Source of the DNA: Spirulina major PCC 6313
GTDB lineage: Bacteria; Cyanobacteriota; Cyanobacteriia; Cyanobacteriales; Spirulinaceae
Length of the DNA stretch: 64,000 nucleotides
NCBI RefSeq assembly: GCF_001890765.1
Contig: NZ_KV878783.1
Span: 1,029,514 to 1,093,513, forward strand
Reading direction: 5' to 3'
In this document: positions 52,075 through 60,371 of the stretch, in pieces
Numbering within the stretch: position 1 is the first letter of the stretch
Layout of the letters: each line of letters starts with the position of its first letter
Notes under the pieces: model-generated
Databases searched by the model: none
Seen by the model: the letters and a program-made list of their open reading frames with translations, nothing else
What the model was told of the DNA's origin: nothing
Translations under genes and position numbers: made by a program

Positions 52075-53877
52075 CTAATCTTGGCCCAACATTTGTAAGC
52101 GGTAGAGGCTGGCATAGAGGCCATTTTTATCGAGAAGATCGTCATGGCTGCCGGTTTCCACCAGATGGCCATGGTTGAGGACGAGGATGCGATCGACATT
52201 GCGAATCGTGGAAAGGCGATGGGCGATGATGATCGCGGTGCGATCGACTAAGAGTTCTTCGAGGGCATCCTGAACCAGGCGTTCTGTGCCCACGTCTAGA
52301 TTAGCGGTGGCCTCATCCAACACCAAGACGCGAGGATTGCGGATCGCCACCCGTGCAAAAGCGAGGAGTTGCTTTTGACCGCCGGAGAGGTTGGTTCCCC
52401 GTGCCCGGAGGGGTGTGTCGTAGCCCAGGGGCAGGGCTTCGATGAAAGAGGCGACATTGGTGCGCTCGGCGGCGGCTTTGATTTCTGCTAGGGAATAGTC
52501 TTCACCGAGGGTGATATTGCGTTTCACATCGCCGGCAAAGAGGAAACTTTCTTGCAAAATCACGCCCACGTATTGGCGTAACTCGGTTTGGGGCACATCG
52601 CGGATATTCACCCCATCGATGATGATTTGTCCGGCAACGGGATCATAGAGCCGACAGAGGAGGCGGATGATCGAACTTTTTCCGGCTCCGGTGGGGCCGA
52701 CGAGGGCGACTTTTTCACCGGGTTTGATCGTGAAGTCGAGATCATTGAGGACATATTCATCGGGTTTGTACCCGAAGGAAACGTGGTCGAAGCGGATTTC
52801 GCCGAGTTGGGTGTCGGGGCTGGTGGTGGCGGAGGTGAGCGATCGCGTCTCCTGGGCGTCGCGCACCTCAATCGGTTCATCGAGTAATTCCGTGATCCGT
52901 TCCACGGCAGTGAATCCCGATTGAATCATCGTGAATTTTTCCGCAAAGCGGCGAATCGGGTCAAAAAACCGCTGGGCATAGAGGATGAACGCCGACAGCA
53001 CCCCAAAGGACAGATGATCCCCCGACACCATCACCCCACCGAGCCATAACACCCCTGCGATCGACACCAAGGCGATCCATTCTAAAGTTGCCGACACCGC
53101 CGAATCATGAAAAATCGTCTTATCAACGGCCTGGAGATAGGTTTGATTCGTGGCGCGGAAGAGTTCGGAGTTAAACCGTTCCCGCCGAAAGGCTTGGACG
53201 ATATTAATCCCGGAAATATTCTCGTTGAGCATTGAGTTGAGTTTAGACAACTCTTCGCGGGCGCGGTAGTTGGCTTTGCGGTATTGCTGCTGAAAGTAGA
53301 GGATCAGCGCACTGACGGGAATCAGCATCAACACCAACACCATCGCCAATTTCCATTCCAGGGTGAACACTGTCACCACCACGACGAGAATGTAGACCAC
53401 ATCGCTGAGGATGCCGATCGCCCCCGTGGCAAACACATCCCCCAAGGCTTCCACATCGTTGGTAATCCGCGTCACCAATTTACCCACAGGGGTTTGATCA
53501 AAAAAGCGCGAGGACAGCGACAGCACATGATCAAACAGGTCACTGCGTACCCCAGCGGTGATTTCTTGACCGACGCGCTGCACCAAATAGCCCTGCAATG
53601 ACACGAACATCAGCCGCACCACGATCGTACTGAGCAGCAATAACAACAGGCGGCTAATCCCGGCATCGATGCTGAGGCCATCCAGAAAGCCCCAGACCGG
53701 CTCTTGGCGAATCAGGGAAATGGCCTGACCAATGATCAAGGGTTGCACGGCTCCGGCGACGGAGAGGGGCACGAGCAAAATCAGGGAAATGATGAAGATT
53801 TTTTGATTACGGCGAGCGTAGGGGACAAGCCGTAACAGGAGTCGCCAATCACCGCGAGGAAGCTGCGCGAGGGTCAT
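52075..53877 (-). CDS. ABC exporter, fused permease-ATPase (MsbA/MdlB-like)
   Basis: 600 residues from the ATG at 53877. A six-helix transmembrane domain (about 20-310) is followed by a nucleotide-binding domain with Walker A VGPTGAGKSSIIRLL, signature LSGGQKQLLAFARV, Walker B RVLVLDEATANLD and the H-loop IIIAHRLSTI. It works as a homodimer or heterodimer half-transporter at the inner membrane; lipid, peptide or drug are possible substrates. Divergent from the RNase III-like gene over 73 bases. Confidence 0.9.
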   Translation of the reverse strand: MTLAQLPRGDWRLLLRLVPYARRNQKIFIISLILLVPLSVAGAVQPLIIGQAISLIRQEPVWGFLDGLSIDAGISRLLLLLLSTIVVRLMFVSLQGYLVQRVGQEITAGVRSDLFDHVLSLSSRFFDQTPVGKLVTRITNDVEALGDVFATGAIGILSDVVYILVVVVTVFTLEWKLAMVLVLMLIPVSALILYFQQQYRKANYRAREELSKLNSMLNENISGINIVQAFRRERFNSELFRATNQTYLQAVDKTIFHDSAVSATLEWIALVSIAGVLWLGGVMVSGDHLSFGVLSAFILYAQRFFDPIRRFAEKFTMIQSGFTAVERITELLDEPIEVRDAQETRSLTSATTSPDTQLGEIRFDHVSFGYKPDEYVLNDLDFTIKPGEKVALVGPTGAGKSSIIRLLCRLYDPVAGQIIIDGVNIRDVPQTELRQYVGVILQESFLFAGDVKRNITLGEDYSLAEIKAAAERTNVASFIEALPLGYDTPLRARGTNLSGGQKQLLAFARVAIRNPRVLVLDEATANLDVGTERLVQDALEELLVDRTAIIIAHRLSTIRNVDRILVLNHGHLVETGSHDDLLDKNGLYASLYRLQMLGQD

Positions 53878-53950
53878 AGATGGTAATAGGGTGGGGAAAT
53901 AATCTGCGCTAATGTAGTTTAACGGATGATTGCAACGGAGTTGTGGCGGT

Positions 53951-54898
53951 ATGGATTGGAATTCCCAGGCAGTAGAGAGCAAGATTAGTCTGGCGTTTAA
54001 GCATTCAGACTTGCTGTTTTTGGCGTTGAGCCACCCGTCCTATGCTGAACAGATTCATGAGCCGGAACGGAATTACGAACGATTGATTTTTTTGGGGGAT
54101 GCGATCGCAGCTTTGGCGATCGCGGACTATCTCTACGAGCATTGCCCCTATTTAAAAGTGTCTAACTATAAGGGCTTAACGGCCAAGCTCCTCGAAGGGG
54201 AACGGCTGACGAAAACCTGGATTAAGTTGGGTCTAGGGGATGATTATCCCTTCATGGTGGCGAAGGAACAGCGGCCCATTTTGGCGCAAAAAGTCCATAA
54301 CCCCTTTGAGGAATCGATGCGGGCCTTGATTGGGGCGATTCATTGCGATCGCGGCTATCCCCAAACCCGGAACTGGCTGGTGAAACATTTAATCGCGCCG
54401 CTGTTGAAAAAATACCTCAAAGATGAAACCGAGCGGGCAGAACCGGACTTACAACAGCGGTTTTGGGGGCGAGCCTTGGTAACGGCCATCACTGCCGATT
54501 GGCTTTACCACACCCTCAACGAAGTTGAACCGAAATACCTCAACCGTTTCCACCGCACCCTAATCGGCAAACCCCAAGTCAAAGCCTACAAGGAAAAAAG
54601 CCTCACCGCTGGCAATGATACGGGCCTGAATTTGAACGAATTTATCGCCCAAACCTATCTCGCCCACAGCCACAACAACCGCAACGCCTACGGCACAACC
54701 TACGACTGGTTGATCACCACCTTTATTGATCAAGATGAAGTGTTGCGGGATGCCATCACCCAATTGCTGCGGGACGGCAAGCCCCAAAAATGGATCATCC
54801 GCAACGTCCTCGGCTACGCCAGCAAAGACTATCAAGCGGGGCGAGAACGGTTCTACGAAATTCTCGAAGAAGAAATGCCTACCGGGTCAAGCACTTAA
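53951..54898 (+). CDS. RNase III-like protein with altered catalytic residues
   Basis: 315 residues from the ATG at 53951 (GGAG 11 bases before). The first half has the RNase III fold signature as NYERLIFLGDAIAALAIADYL, in which the Glu of RLEFLGD is Ile. The second signature reads FEESMRALIGAIHCDRGYP, where the catalytic Glu before ALIGAI is Arg. The C-terminal half (from ~165) is not a dsRBD; it is a separate helical domain (NLNEFIAQTYLAHSHNNRNA). Double-strand cleavage is therefore doubtful; an RNA-binding or regulatory role is an inference. Its stop shares TTAA with the convergent GT2 gene. Confidence 0.7.
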   Translation: MDWNSQAVESKISLAFKHSDLLFLALSHPSYAEQIHEPERNYERLIFLGDAIAALAIADYLYEHCPYLKVSNYKGLTAKLLEGERLTKTWIKLGLGDDYPFMVAKEQRPILAQKVHNPFEESMRALIGAIHCDRGYPQTRNWLVKHLIAPLLKKYLKDETERAEPDLQQRFWGRALVTAITADWLYHTLNEVEPKYLNRFHRTLIGKPQVKAYKEKSLTAGNDTGLNLNEFIAQTYLAHSHNNRNAYGTTYDWLITTFIDQDEVLRDAITQLLRDGKPQKWIIRNVLGYASKDYQAGRERFYEILEEEMPTGSST

Positions 54899-55611
54899 GG
54901 CAAAAAATGCCCTGTACCCTCCTCCGTTAAGAAGACAGGGGATGTGCTGGGCTGCGATCGCTGCTCTAGAATCTGTTGCGTAATGCTACTGTCCGCCCGC
55001 GTGTAATGGTAGGTTTCCGGGCTTTTCACGGTTTCAACGGTAAAGCGATTTCCCGCCCGCTCCCACAGGTCGGCATCTTCGCCATAGAGAATGTCGTTAA
55101 AGCCCTGGAGGTCAAAAAACACCTGACGCTTTCCGAAAAAGGTGGGAGCGACGGCACAATCTTTGAGGTTAATTAACTGTTTTGGCTGGTAATAGTCCAC
55201 CACAAAAATATTATCACCGGTATAGAGTCCACCTTGGATTAAATCAAGTTCTGGATGTGCTTTTAAATAAGCTAGGCGCGATTCGAGGTGATTTTTAGCA
55301 TAGGTATCATCACTATCCAGAAACGTAATGTAATCCCCCAACGATGCAACAATGCCCGCATTTCTGGCGTAGGCTGCACCACGATTTTTATGTTTGAGAT
55401 AGCGAATCGTGGGGAATTGCTCAAGATAGGGATTGATCACGTCGAAGGTGCGATCGCTGCTCCCATCATCCACAATGATTAATTCCCAATCCTGAAACGT
55501 CTGGGCAATCACACTCTCAATACATCGCGTCAGGTGTTCCGCTCGATTATAGGTGCAGATAATCACACTAATTTCCGGCTGAATATCAAAAAAAATTGAA
55601 CTCATATTCAT
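54895..55611 (-). CDS. Glycosyltransferase family 2
   Basis: 238 residues, GT-A fold. ISVIICTYNRAEHLTRCIES, VDDGSSDRT, RNAGIVASLGDYITFLDSDD (DxD metal site) and a C-terminal GEDADLWERAG (catalytic-base region) are all present. Sugar unknown. Last gene of a probable aroE-methyltransferase-GT2 transcript (gaps 32 and 49 bases); it may add to the same surface glycan as rfbB's product. Confidence 0.87.
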   Translation of the reverse strand: MNMSSIFFDIQPEISVIICTYNRAEHLTRCIESVIAQTFQDWELIIVDDGSSDRTFDVINPYLEQFPTIRYLKHKNRGAAYARNAGIVASLGDYITFLDSDDTYAKNHLESRLAYLKAHPELDLIQGGLYTGDNIFVVDYYQPKQLINLKDCAVAPTFFGKRQVFFDLQGFNDILYGEDADLWERAGNRFTVETVKSPETYHYTRADSSITQQILEQRSQPSTSPVFLTEEGTGHFLP

Positions 55612-55660
55612 CTAATCCTAAAATTCAAAATATTCTCACTCCTCACTCCTCACTCCCCAA
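55612..55660. repeat. Low-complexity CTCACTC repeat
   Basis: AAAATTCAAAATATTCTCAC followed by three CTCACTC-type units (about 55628-55650). This resembles an AT-then-CTCACTC dispersed repeat seen between genes in many cyanobacteria. Confidence 0.5.
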
Positions 55661-56377
55661 TCATCGTTTCTGTGCAATCACACAAAGATCTTCAAGGGGG
55701 CGATTGTGGGTGAACGGAATTTCCGTCCAGGGGTCGAGGAGATCAAGGCGCTTGAAATTTTTCAAACTATCCACTTGGTTAAATTGATAAGCTAGCCCCG
55801 CATAGTCATAGCACCACTTATGAACCTGGCCGGGAATTTCTGCGGGGGCGTAGCCTGTTTGATGGGCGTGGATCGAAAAAATAAAGCTAGCGGGGGCATC
55901 GTCCGGGACTCTGAGTTTGGCATAGTCGGAGAAGAATTTCATGTAGCGGTAGCGGTTTAAATATCCGCTGACATGGATGCGCAAATCGGGGACGGTCATT
56001 AATAAATACCCGTCGGGTTTTAATAATTGGGCGCAAAACTGGAGCAGGGTTACACCATCTTCATATCCAAAATGTTCAAATACATGTTGCATCCGCACGA
56101 GATCGAATTGGCCAAAATTATCAGGGTTGAGGCGGTCTAAATGGTCTAAGTCTGCATAGAAATACTGCTCAGAAAATTCAGCCGAAATCGTATCCACAGG
56201 GAACATATTCATACACATAAATCCTTCAGAAAACGAGTCAGGAGTGCCGCCAATATCGAGCCAACGGGTGCGCCCGGTTTGGAGGAGATGCTGTTTGAGT
56301 TGACTGTTTCGACGGAGGCCACATTGTTGCAATGTGTTGAGCAGTTGATATTTGAGCCATGCGGCTTGTACGACCAT
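55661..56377 (-). CDS. SAM-dependent methyltransferase
   Basis: 238 residues from the ATG at 56377, preceded by AGGAG at 9 bases. Class I Rossmann fold: WLDIGGTPDSFSEGF (motif I), FDLVRMQHVFEHFGYEDG (post-II, typical of type 11/23 methyltransferases) and LLKPDGYLLMTVPD. Neighbouring GT2 and rfbB suggest methylation of a surface sugar. Confidence 0.82.
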   Translation of the reverse strand: MVVQAAWLKYQLLNTLQQCGLRRNSQLKQHLLQTGRTRWLDIGGTPDSFSEGFMCMNMFPVDTISAEFSEQYFYADLDHLDRLNPDNFGQFDLVRMQHVFEHFGYEDGVTLLQFCAQLLKPDGYLLMTVPDLRIHVSGYLNRYRYMKFFSDYAKLRVPDDAPASFIFSIHAHQTGYAPAEIPGQVHKWCYDYAGLAYQFNQVDSLKNFKRLDLLDPWTEIPFTHNRPLEDLCVIAQKR

Positions 56378-56409
56378 AAATTGGCACTCCTGGGGATAAA
56401 TGGGGGGGA

Positions 56410-57297
56410 TTAGGCGAGGGATTGCCACAGGGCCGATCGCATCACATCCACGGGGACGGGTTGACCAAGCCATTGTTGCAGGGCGATCGCGCCTTGTTGG
56501 ACGAGCATTTCTGTGCCGTCGATGATTGTCGCGCCGTGGGCTTGGGCGAGGGTGAGGAATTGGGTGGGGCGGGGGGTATAGATCAAGTCGTAGGCGATCG
56601 CCCCCGCTGGCAATTGGGTGATTAAGGCTGGATCAAGGGGCGATCGCTCCGTCTCTGGTTCCATGCCGACGGGGGTAGTGTTGATTAACAGCGTTGTGTG
56701 GGGGATCAGGGTGGGTAAGCTGTCCCAGGTGTAGACCTGCAAGTGATCCGCGAGGGGGGTGAGTTGCCAACTGGCATGGAACGCCGCCACTTTTTCAGGA
56801 TCGCGCCCGACGACGTGAATCGCCGGGCAGCCCAATTCGGCACAGCCCGCCACCACGGCCCGACAGGCTCCACCATTGCCAAGAATGACCGGTGTGACCT
56901 TTGACCAGTCCCGATCTAAGGCCTGCAACGGGGCGATAAACCCCGCCGCATCGGTATTTGTGCCATGCCACGCTTCGCCATCCCGCCAGACGGTATTCAC
57001 CGCGCCGATCTGTTGGGCGACGGGGGTAATTGTTGCCAGGAGGGGGATGATCGTTTGTTTGTGGGGGAGGGTGACGCTGAAGCCCCGCAGGCCGATCGCG
57101 GCGAGGCCGGGGAGGGCGATCGCAAGATGATCGGGGGCGATGGGCAGGGGGAGATAGATCAGATTTTGACCCAGGGCAGCGATCGCAGCATTGTGCATCG
57201 CGGGGGAGCGAGAATGCTCCACGGGATGGCCAATGACACCGAGAAGCTGTGTTTTACCATTGAGATGCTGCATAGAATTGACGGGAAACTGTGTCAT
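56410..57297 (-). CDS. aroE: Shikimate dehydrogenase (NADP+)
   Basis: Reduces 3-dehydroshikimate to shikimate. 295 residues: substrate site HPVEHSRSPAMHNAA, catalytic Lys in VTLPHKQT, Asp in GTNTDAAGF and the NADP loop ILGNGGACRAVV followed by VVGRDPEK. AAGGA stands close to the ATG at 57297. Its start lies only 35 bases from that of rfbB on the other strand. Confidence 0.95.
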   Translation of the reverse strand: MTQFPVNSMQHLNGKTQLLGVIGHPVEHSRSPAMHNAAIAALGQNLIYLPLPIAPDHLAIALPGLAAIGLRGFSVTLPHKQTIIPLLATITPVAQQIGAVNTVWRDGEAWHGTNTDAAGFIAPLQALDRDWSKVTPVILGNGGACRAVVAGCAELGCPAIHVVGRDPEKVAAFHASWQLTPLADHLQVYTWDSLPTLIPHTTLLINTTPVGMEPETERSPLDPALITQLPAGAIAYDLIYTPRPTQFLTLAQAHGATIIDGTEMLVQQGAIALQQWLGQPVPVDVMRSALWQSLA

Positions 57298-57332
57298 AAT
57301 CCTTCAAGCAGCATTGTATTGTAGAAAACTTC

Positions 57333-58454
57333 ATGACATCTAGTGCCTCATCGGAGCAGGTTGGTAATTCGCGGCGACTTCTGGTCACAGGGGGCGCAGG
57401 GTTTATTGGTAGTAATTTTGTCTATCAGTGGAGCGAAACCTATCCGGATGATCGGATTGTGGTCTTGGATGCGCTGACCTATGCCGGACATCGGCAGACC
57501 TTGGCTCCGTTGGATGAAACCCCCAATTTTCGGTTTGTGCAAGGGAATATTTGCGATCGCGCCCTCCTAGAAAAACTCCTCGTCGAAGAACAGATCGACA
57601 CGATCGCCCATTTTGCCGCCGAGTCCCATGTGGATCGCTCCATCCTCAGCCCGGACACCTTCATTCAAACCAACATCGTTGGTACATTTACCCTCCTCGA
57701 TACCTTTCGCCTCCATTGGCAACGGGCCAAAGGGGCGGGGGTAAATTGCGATCGCTGGCTCTTTCTCCATGTGTCCACCGATGAAGTCTACGGCAGTTTA
57801 GGCGATCGTGACCCTGCGTTTTCAGAAACCAGCCTCTATTCTCCCAACAGCCCCTACGCCGCCTCCAAAGCCGGGAGCGATCACTTGGTGCATTCCTATC
57901 ACCACACCTACGGCCTGCCCATAGTAATCAGCAACTGCTCCAACAACTACGGCCCCTACCATTTCCCCGAAAAACTGATCCCCCTCACTTGCATCAACAT
58001 CCTCCTAGGCAAACCGATTCCGGTCTACGGCGATGGGAAAAATATCCGGGATTGGCTGTATGTAGAAGACCATTGCCGGGCCTTAGAAGTCTTAATTCGC
58101 AAAGGAAAACGCGGTCAGCATTACAACATTGGCGGCAATAATGAAGTGCGCAATATTGAATTGGTAAATATTCTCTGTCAATTGATGGACGAACTTGCCC
58201 CCAATCTGCCCGTGCGCCCCTCCCGCGAGTTGATCACGATGGTGAGCGATCGCCCCGGCCACGATCGCCGCTACGCCGTCAACGCCCGCAAACTCTCAAT
58301 CCAACTCGGCTGGAGTCCCACCACCTCCATCGAAGACGGACTGCGGCAAACCGTGCGCTGGTATTTAGAGCATCCGGACTGGTGGCAGCCCTTGCTATCC
58401 TCGGACTATCAGCAGTTTTATCAACAACTTTATGGCAACGCCGCCGCCTCCTAG
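57333..58454 (+). CDS. rfbB: dTDP-glucose 4,6-dehydratase
   Basis: Converts dTDP-glucose to dTDP-4-keto-6-deoxyglucose, the precursor of rhamnose and other deoxysugars. 373 residues, extended SDR: TGGAGFIGSNFVYQW, the TDE catalytic set in VSTDEVYG, YAASKAGSDH (Tyr and Lys) and NNYGPYHFPEKLIPL. rfbA, C and D are not adjacent. The EamA gene overlaps its end by 23 bases. Confidence 0.95.
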   Translation: MTSSASSEQVGNSRRLLVTGGAGFIGSNFVYQWSETYPDDRIVVLDALTYAGHRQTLAPLDETPNFRFVQGNICDRALLEKLLVEEQIDTIAHFAAESHVDRSILSPDTFIQTNIVGTFTLLDTFRLHWQRAKGAGVNCDRWLFLHVSTDEVYGSLGDRDPAFSETSLYSPNSPYAASKAGSDHLVHSYHHTYGLPIVISNCSNNYGPYHFPEKLIPLTCINILLGKPIPVYGDGKNIRDWLYVEDHCRALEVLIRKGKRGQHYNIGGNNEVRNIELVNILCQLMDELAPNLPVRPSRELITMVSDRPGHDRRYAVNARKLSIQLGWSPTTSIEDGLRQTVRWYLEHPDWWQPLLSSDYQQFYQQLYGNAAAS

Positions 58455-59463
58455 CCGGATTCCCCCTCAAGTTTTTCTCTGGATCGCCGTGCTGATTTTT
58501 GGCGCATCGGGAGCCGTCACCCGTCGCCTCAGCGAATTGGGGGCAAGTCTCGCCACGATGGGCCATAATCCGATTTCCCTCTGTAATGTGCTGTTTGTGG
58601 GCAATCTCTGCGCCTTGGGGGTGCTGCTTGTGTTGTATGGAAAAGAATTGCAACCCCAACGTTTAAGCCAATTAACGGGGGGCGATTGGGGTTTGTTAGC
58701 AGCGATCGCGCTGCTCTCCGGTGCGCTCGCGCCGGGTCTCGTCTTTGATGCCTTGGCAAATACGCCCGTGAATAATGTGATTTTGATTGGTCGCCTTGAG
58801 CCGCCGTTGGTTTTGGCGTTATCGGTGTGGGCGTTGGGGGAAGGGGTGAACCGTTGGCAGGTAATGGGGGCGGTGGTGTCCCTGGTGGGGATTGTGCTCA
58901 CGGTGGCGTTGCAGGGGTTCGGCGGCGAAATGGCGGGGGTGGAGTTGAGCTTGGGGCGGGGGGAATTGTTTACAGCGATCGCGGCTGTGGCCGTAGCGAT
59001 TTCCACCATTTTGACGAAAAAACAATCCTCACGGGTCACATTGGGGGTGAATAGCATCGTGCGCACTGCGATCGGCACGAGTTTATTTTTCCTCCTCGCC
59101 CTCATCCTCTACGGCCAAAACCATTTTATGGAACTGTTCACCCCGTTCCTCTGGCAATGGATGCTACTCTACGGCACGGTGATTGTCGTGGTGGGTCAAT
59201 CGGCCTGGGTAGCTGGGCTACGGCAGAGCAGCGCCGCCACCGCCTCCCTCGTGGGTTCGTTCACCCCGATCGCCGGGATCATCGCCGCCTATTTAATTTT
59301 GGGAGAAGCGCCGACACCGCCCCAAATTATTGGAGGTGCGATCGTAATTGCGGGTTTGGTTCTCAGTCAAATCGGCACTCAAAAAAGTTTGCGCCGTGCC
59401 TCGAATTCTGAACCCCTCAGCCCCAGTGAAATCGAAGCCGAAATGGGCTTTCGCGGCGTTTAG
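58432..59463 (+). CDS. EamA/DMT-family transporter
   Basis: 343 residues with ten hydrophobic segments in two EamA repeats (FGASGAVTRRLSELGA opening repeat 1; NSIVRTAIGTSLFFLLAL in repeat 2; ending SFTPIAGIIAAYLILGEAP). A metabolite exporter of the inner membrane, substrate unknown. Its ATG lies inside the last codons of rfbB, pointing to coupled translation. Confidence 0.85.
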   Translation: MATPPPPSRIPPQVFLWIAVLIFGASGAVTRRLSELGASLATMGHNPISLCNVLFVGNLCALGVLLVLYGKELQPQRLSQLTGGDWGLLAAIALLSGALAPGLVFDALANTPVNNVILIGRLEPPLVLALSVWALGEGVNRWQVMGAVVSLVGIVLTVALQGFGGEMAGVELSLGRGELFTAIAAVAVAISTILTKKQSSRVTLGVNSIVRTAIGTSLFFLLALILYGQNHFMELFTPFLWQWMLLYGTVIVVVGQSAWVAGLRQSSAATASLVGSFTPIAGIIAAYLILGEAPTPPQIIGGAIVIAGLVLSQIGTQKSLRRASNSEPLSPSEIEAEMGFRGV

Positions 59464-59516
59464 CCTGGATGATTGATGACACTCAAAATCGCTGAGACAA
59501 TCGATTCTAGCCAGTA

Positions 59517-59581
59517 GCGGACAAGATGCCCGCACCACGGCTCGGAACGCAGTACAACCGTAGTGCAGGCATCTTGCCTGC
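59517..59581. repeat. REP-like palindrome with a GCAGGCAAGATGCC-type arm
   Basis: GCGGACAAGATGCCCGCACC (then AC, 59517-59538) pairs with GTAGTGCAGGCATCTTGCCT (then GC, 59560-59581). A 21-base loop separates the arms. It is a dispersed cyanobacterial palindrome type; here it lies between convergent genes and may also aid termination. Confidence 0.6.
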
Positions 59582-59619
59582 TTGATGAATAATTCAGGGT
59601 TAATAACTCAGCCGCTCAA

Positions 59620-60369
59620 TTAGCCGTTGAAACGCTCTAACGTCAAGCGATAGCGGTACAGCGTCACGGGGCGATCGCCCGCCTGAAAATAATCCGGATC
59701 TTGGGGGGAGAGATAAATCGCCGTGACTTGCTCGGCCGTGATGCGATCGCGGCTCTCGTGATGATACGCCGTCGTCGTTTCCACCCGATTCACATACACC
59801 TGCCCACTGCGCCGCAACACCTGATTCGTCACCTCGCAGGTGAGGAATTGATCCGGCGTGGGGGGTTCTTGACGGCGGGCGGTGACGGTGTTGATCAGTT
59901 GGCTGCCGTCGCGGAAGGTGGTGGTTTGGCGGTTGGGATTGTGGGGATCGGTGCGGACTTGGGGGGCAGCAGCGGGGCCAAGATAGGCGATCGCAATTTC
60001 GCGGCCGTTAAAGGTGCGATCGGCCACGACCTGGGGCGCAAGGTTGAGGGGGAATGTGGTTAAAATTTGGGGCTGAAACCGAACTCGGAACCGCACGGGC
60101 TGATCAATCGCCTGACGATTTTGCTCGAATCCAGGGGTGACGATCTCCGGCGCGAACGGTGCGATCGCCTCCACCAACGGACTATTCACCGCCCAGGTTC
60201 CCGCCATCCAGTCTGGATAAATTAAGTCCCCCTGGGCAGGCTGTACCGGCGGCAGTGTTGTCCAGTCGGGATAGGCAGCGAGGCGATCGCCCAACGGACT
60301 CGCCCCGGCCGGAAGTGCGATCGCCCCCAGGACAATCAATCCCCACAATAGTTTGACGATCGCACCCAT
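59620..60369 (-). CDS. Exported/lumenal conserved protein (DUF6816-like)
   Basis: 249 residues from the ATG at 60369. A signal peptide (about 1-24, ending ALPAGASP) is followed by a beta-rich domain: LAAYPDWTTLPPVQPAQGDL, LIYPDWMAGTWAV and a C-terminal LYRYRLTLERF. It resembles a family shared by cyanobacteria and plant chloroplasts (thylakoid lumen); that link is from memory. The ATG is 2 bases after the dnaE-N stop. Confidence 0.6.
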   Translation of the reverse strand: MGAIVKLLWGLIVLGAIALPAGASPLGDRLAAYPDWTTLPPVQPAQGDLIYPDWMAGTWAVNSPLVEAIAPFAPEIVTPGFEQNRQAIDQPVRFRVRFQPQILTTFPLNLAPQVVADRTFNGREIAIAYLGPAAAPQVRTDPHNPNRQTTTFRDGSQLINTVTARRQEPPTPDQFLTCEVTNQVLRRSGQVYVNRVETTTAYHHESRDRITAEQVTAIYLSPQDPDYFQAGDRPVTLYRYRLTLERFNG

Positions 60370-60371
60370 CG

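Noticed and set aside
55626..55660. Yfr1-like small RNA because of the ACTCCTCAC motif
   Set aside because: The motif is part of a tandem CTCACTC repeat; the flanking stem-loops of Yfr1 are missing.
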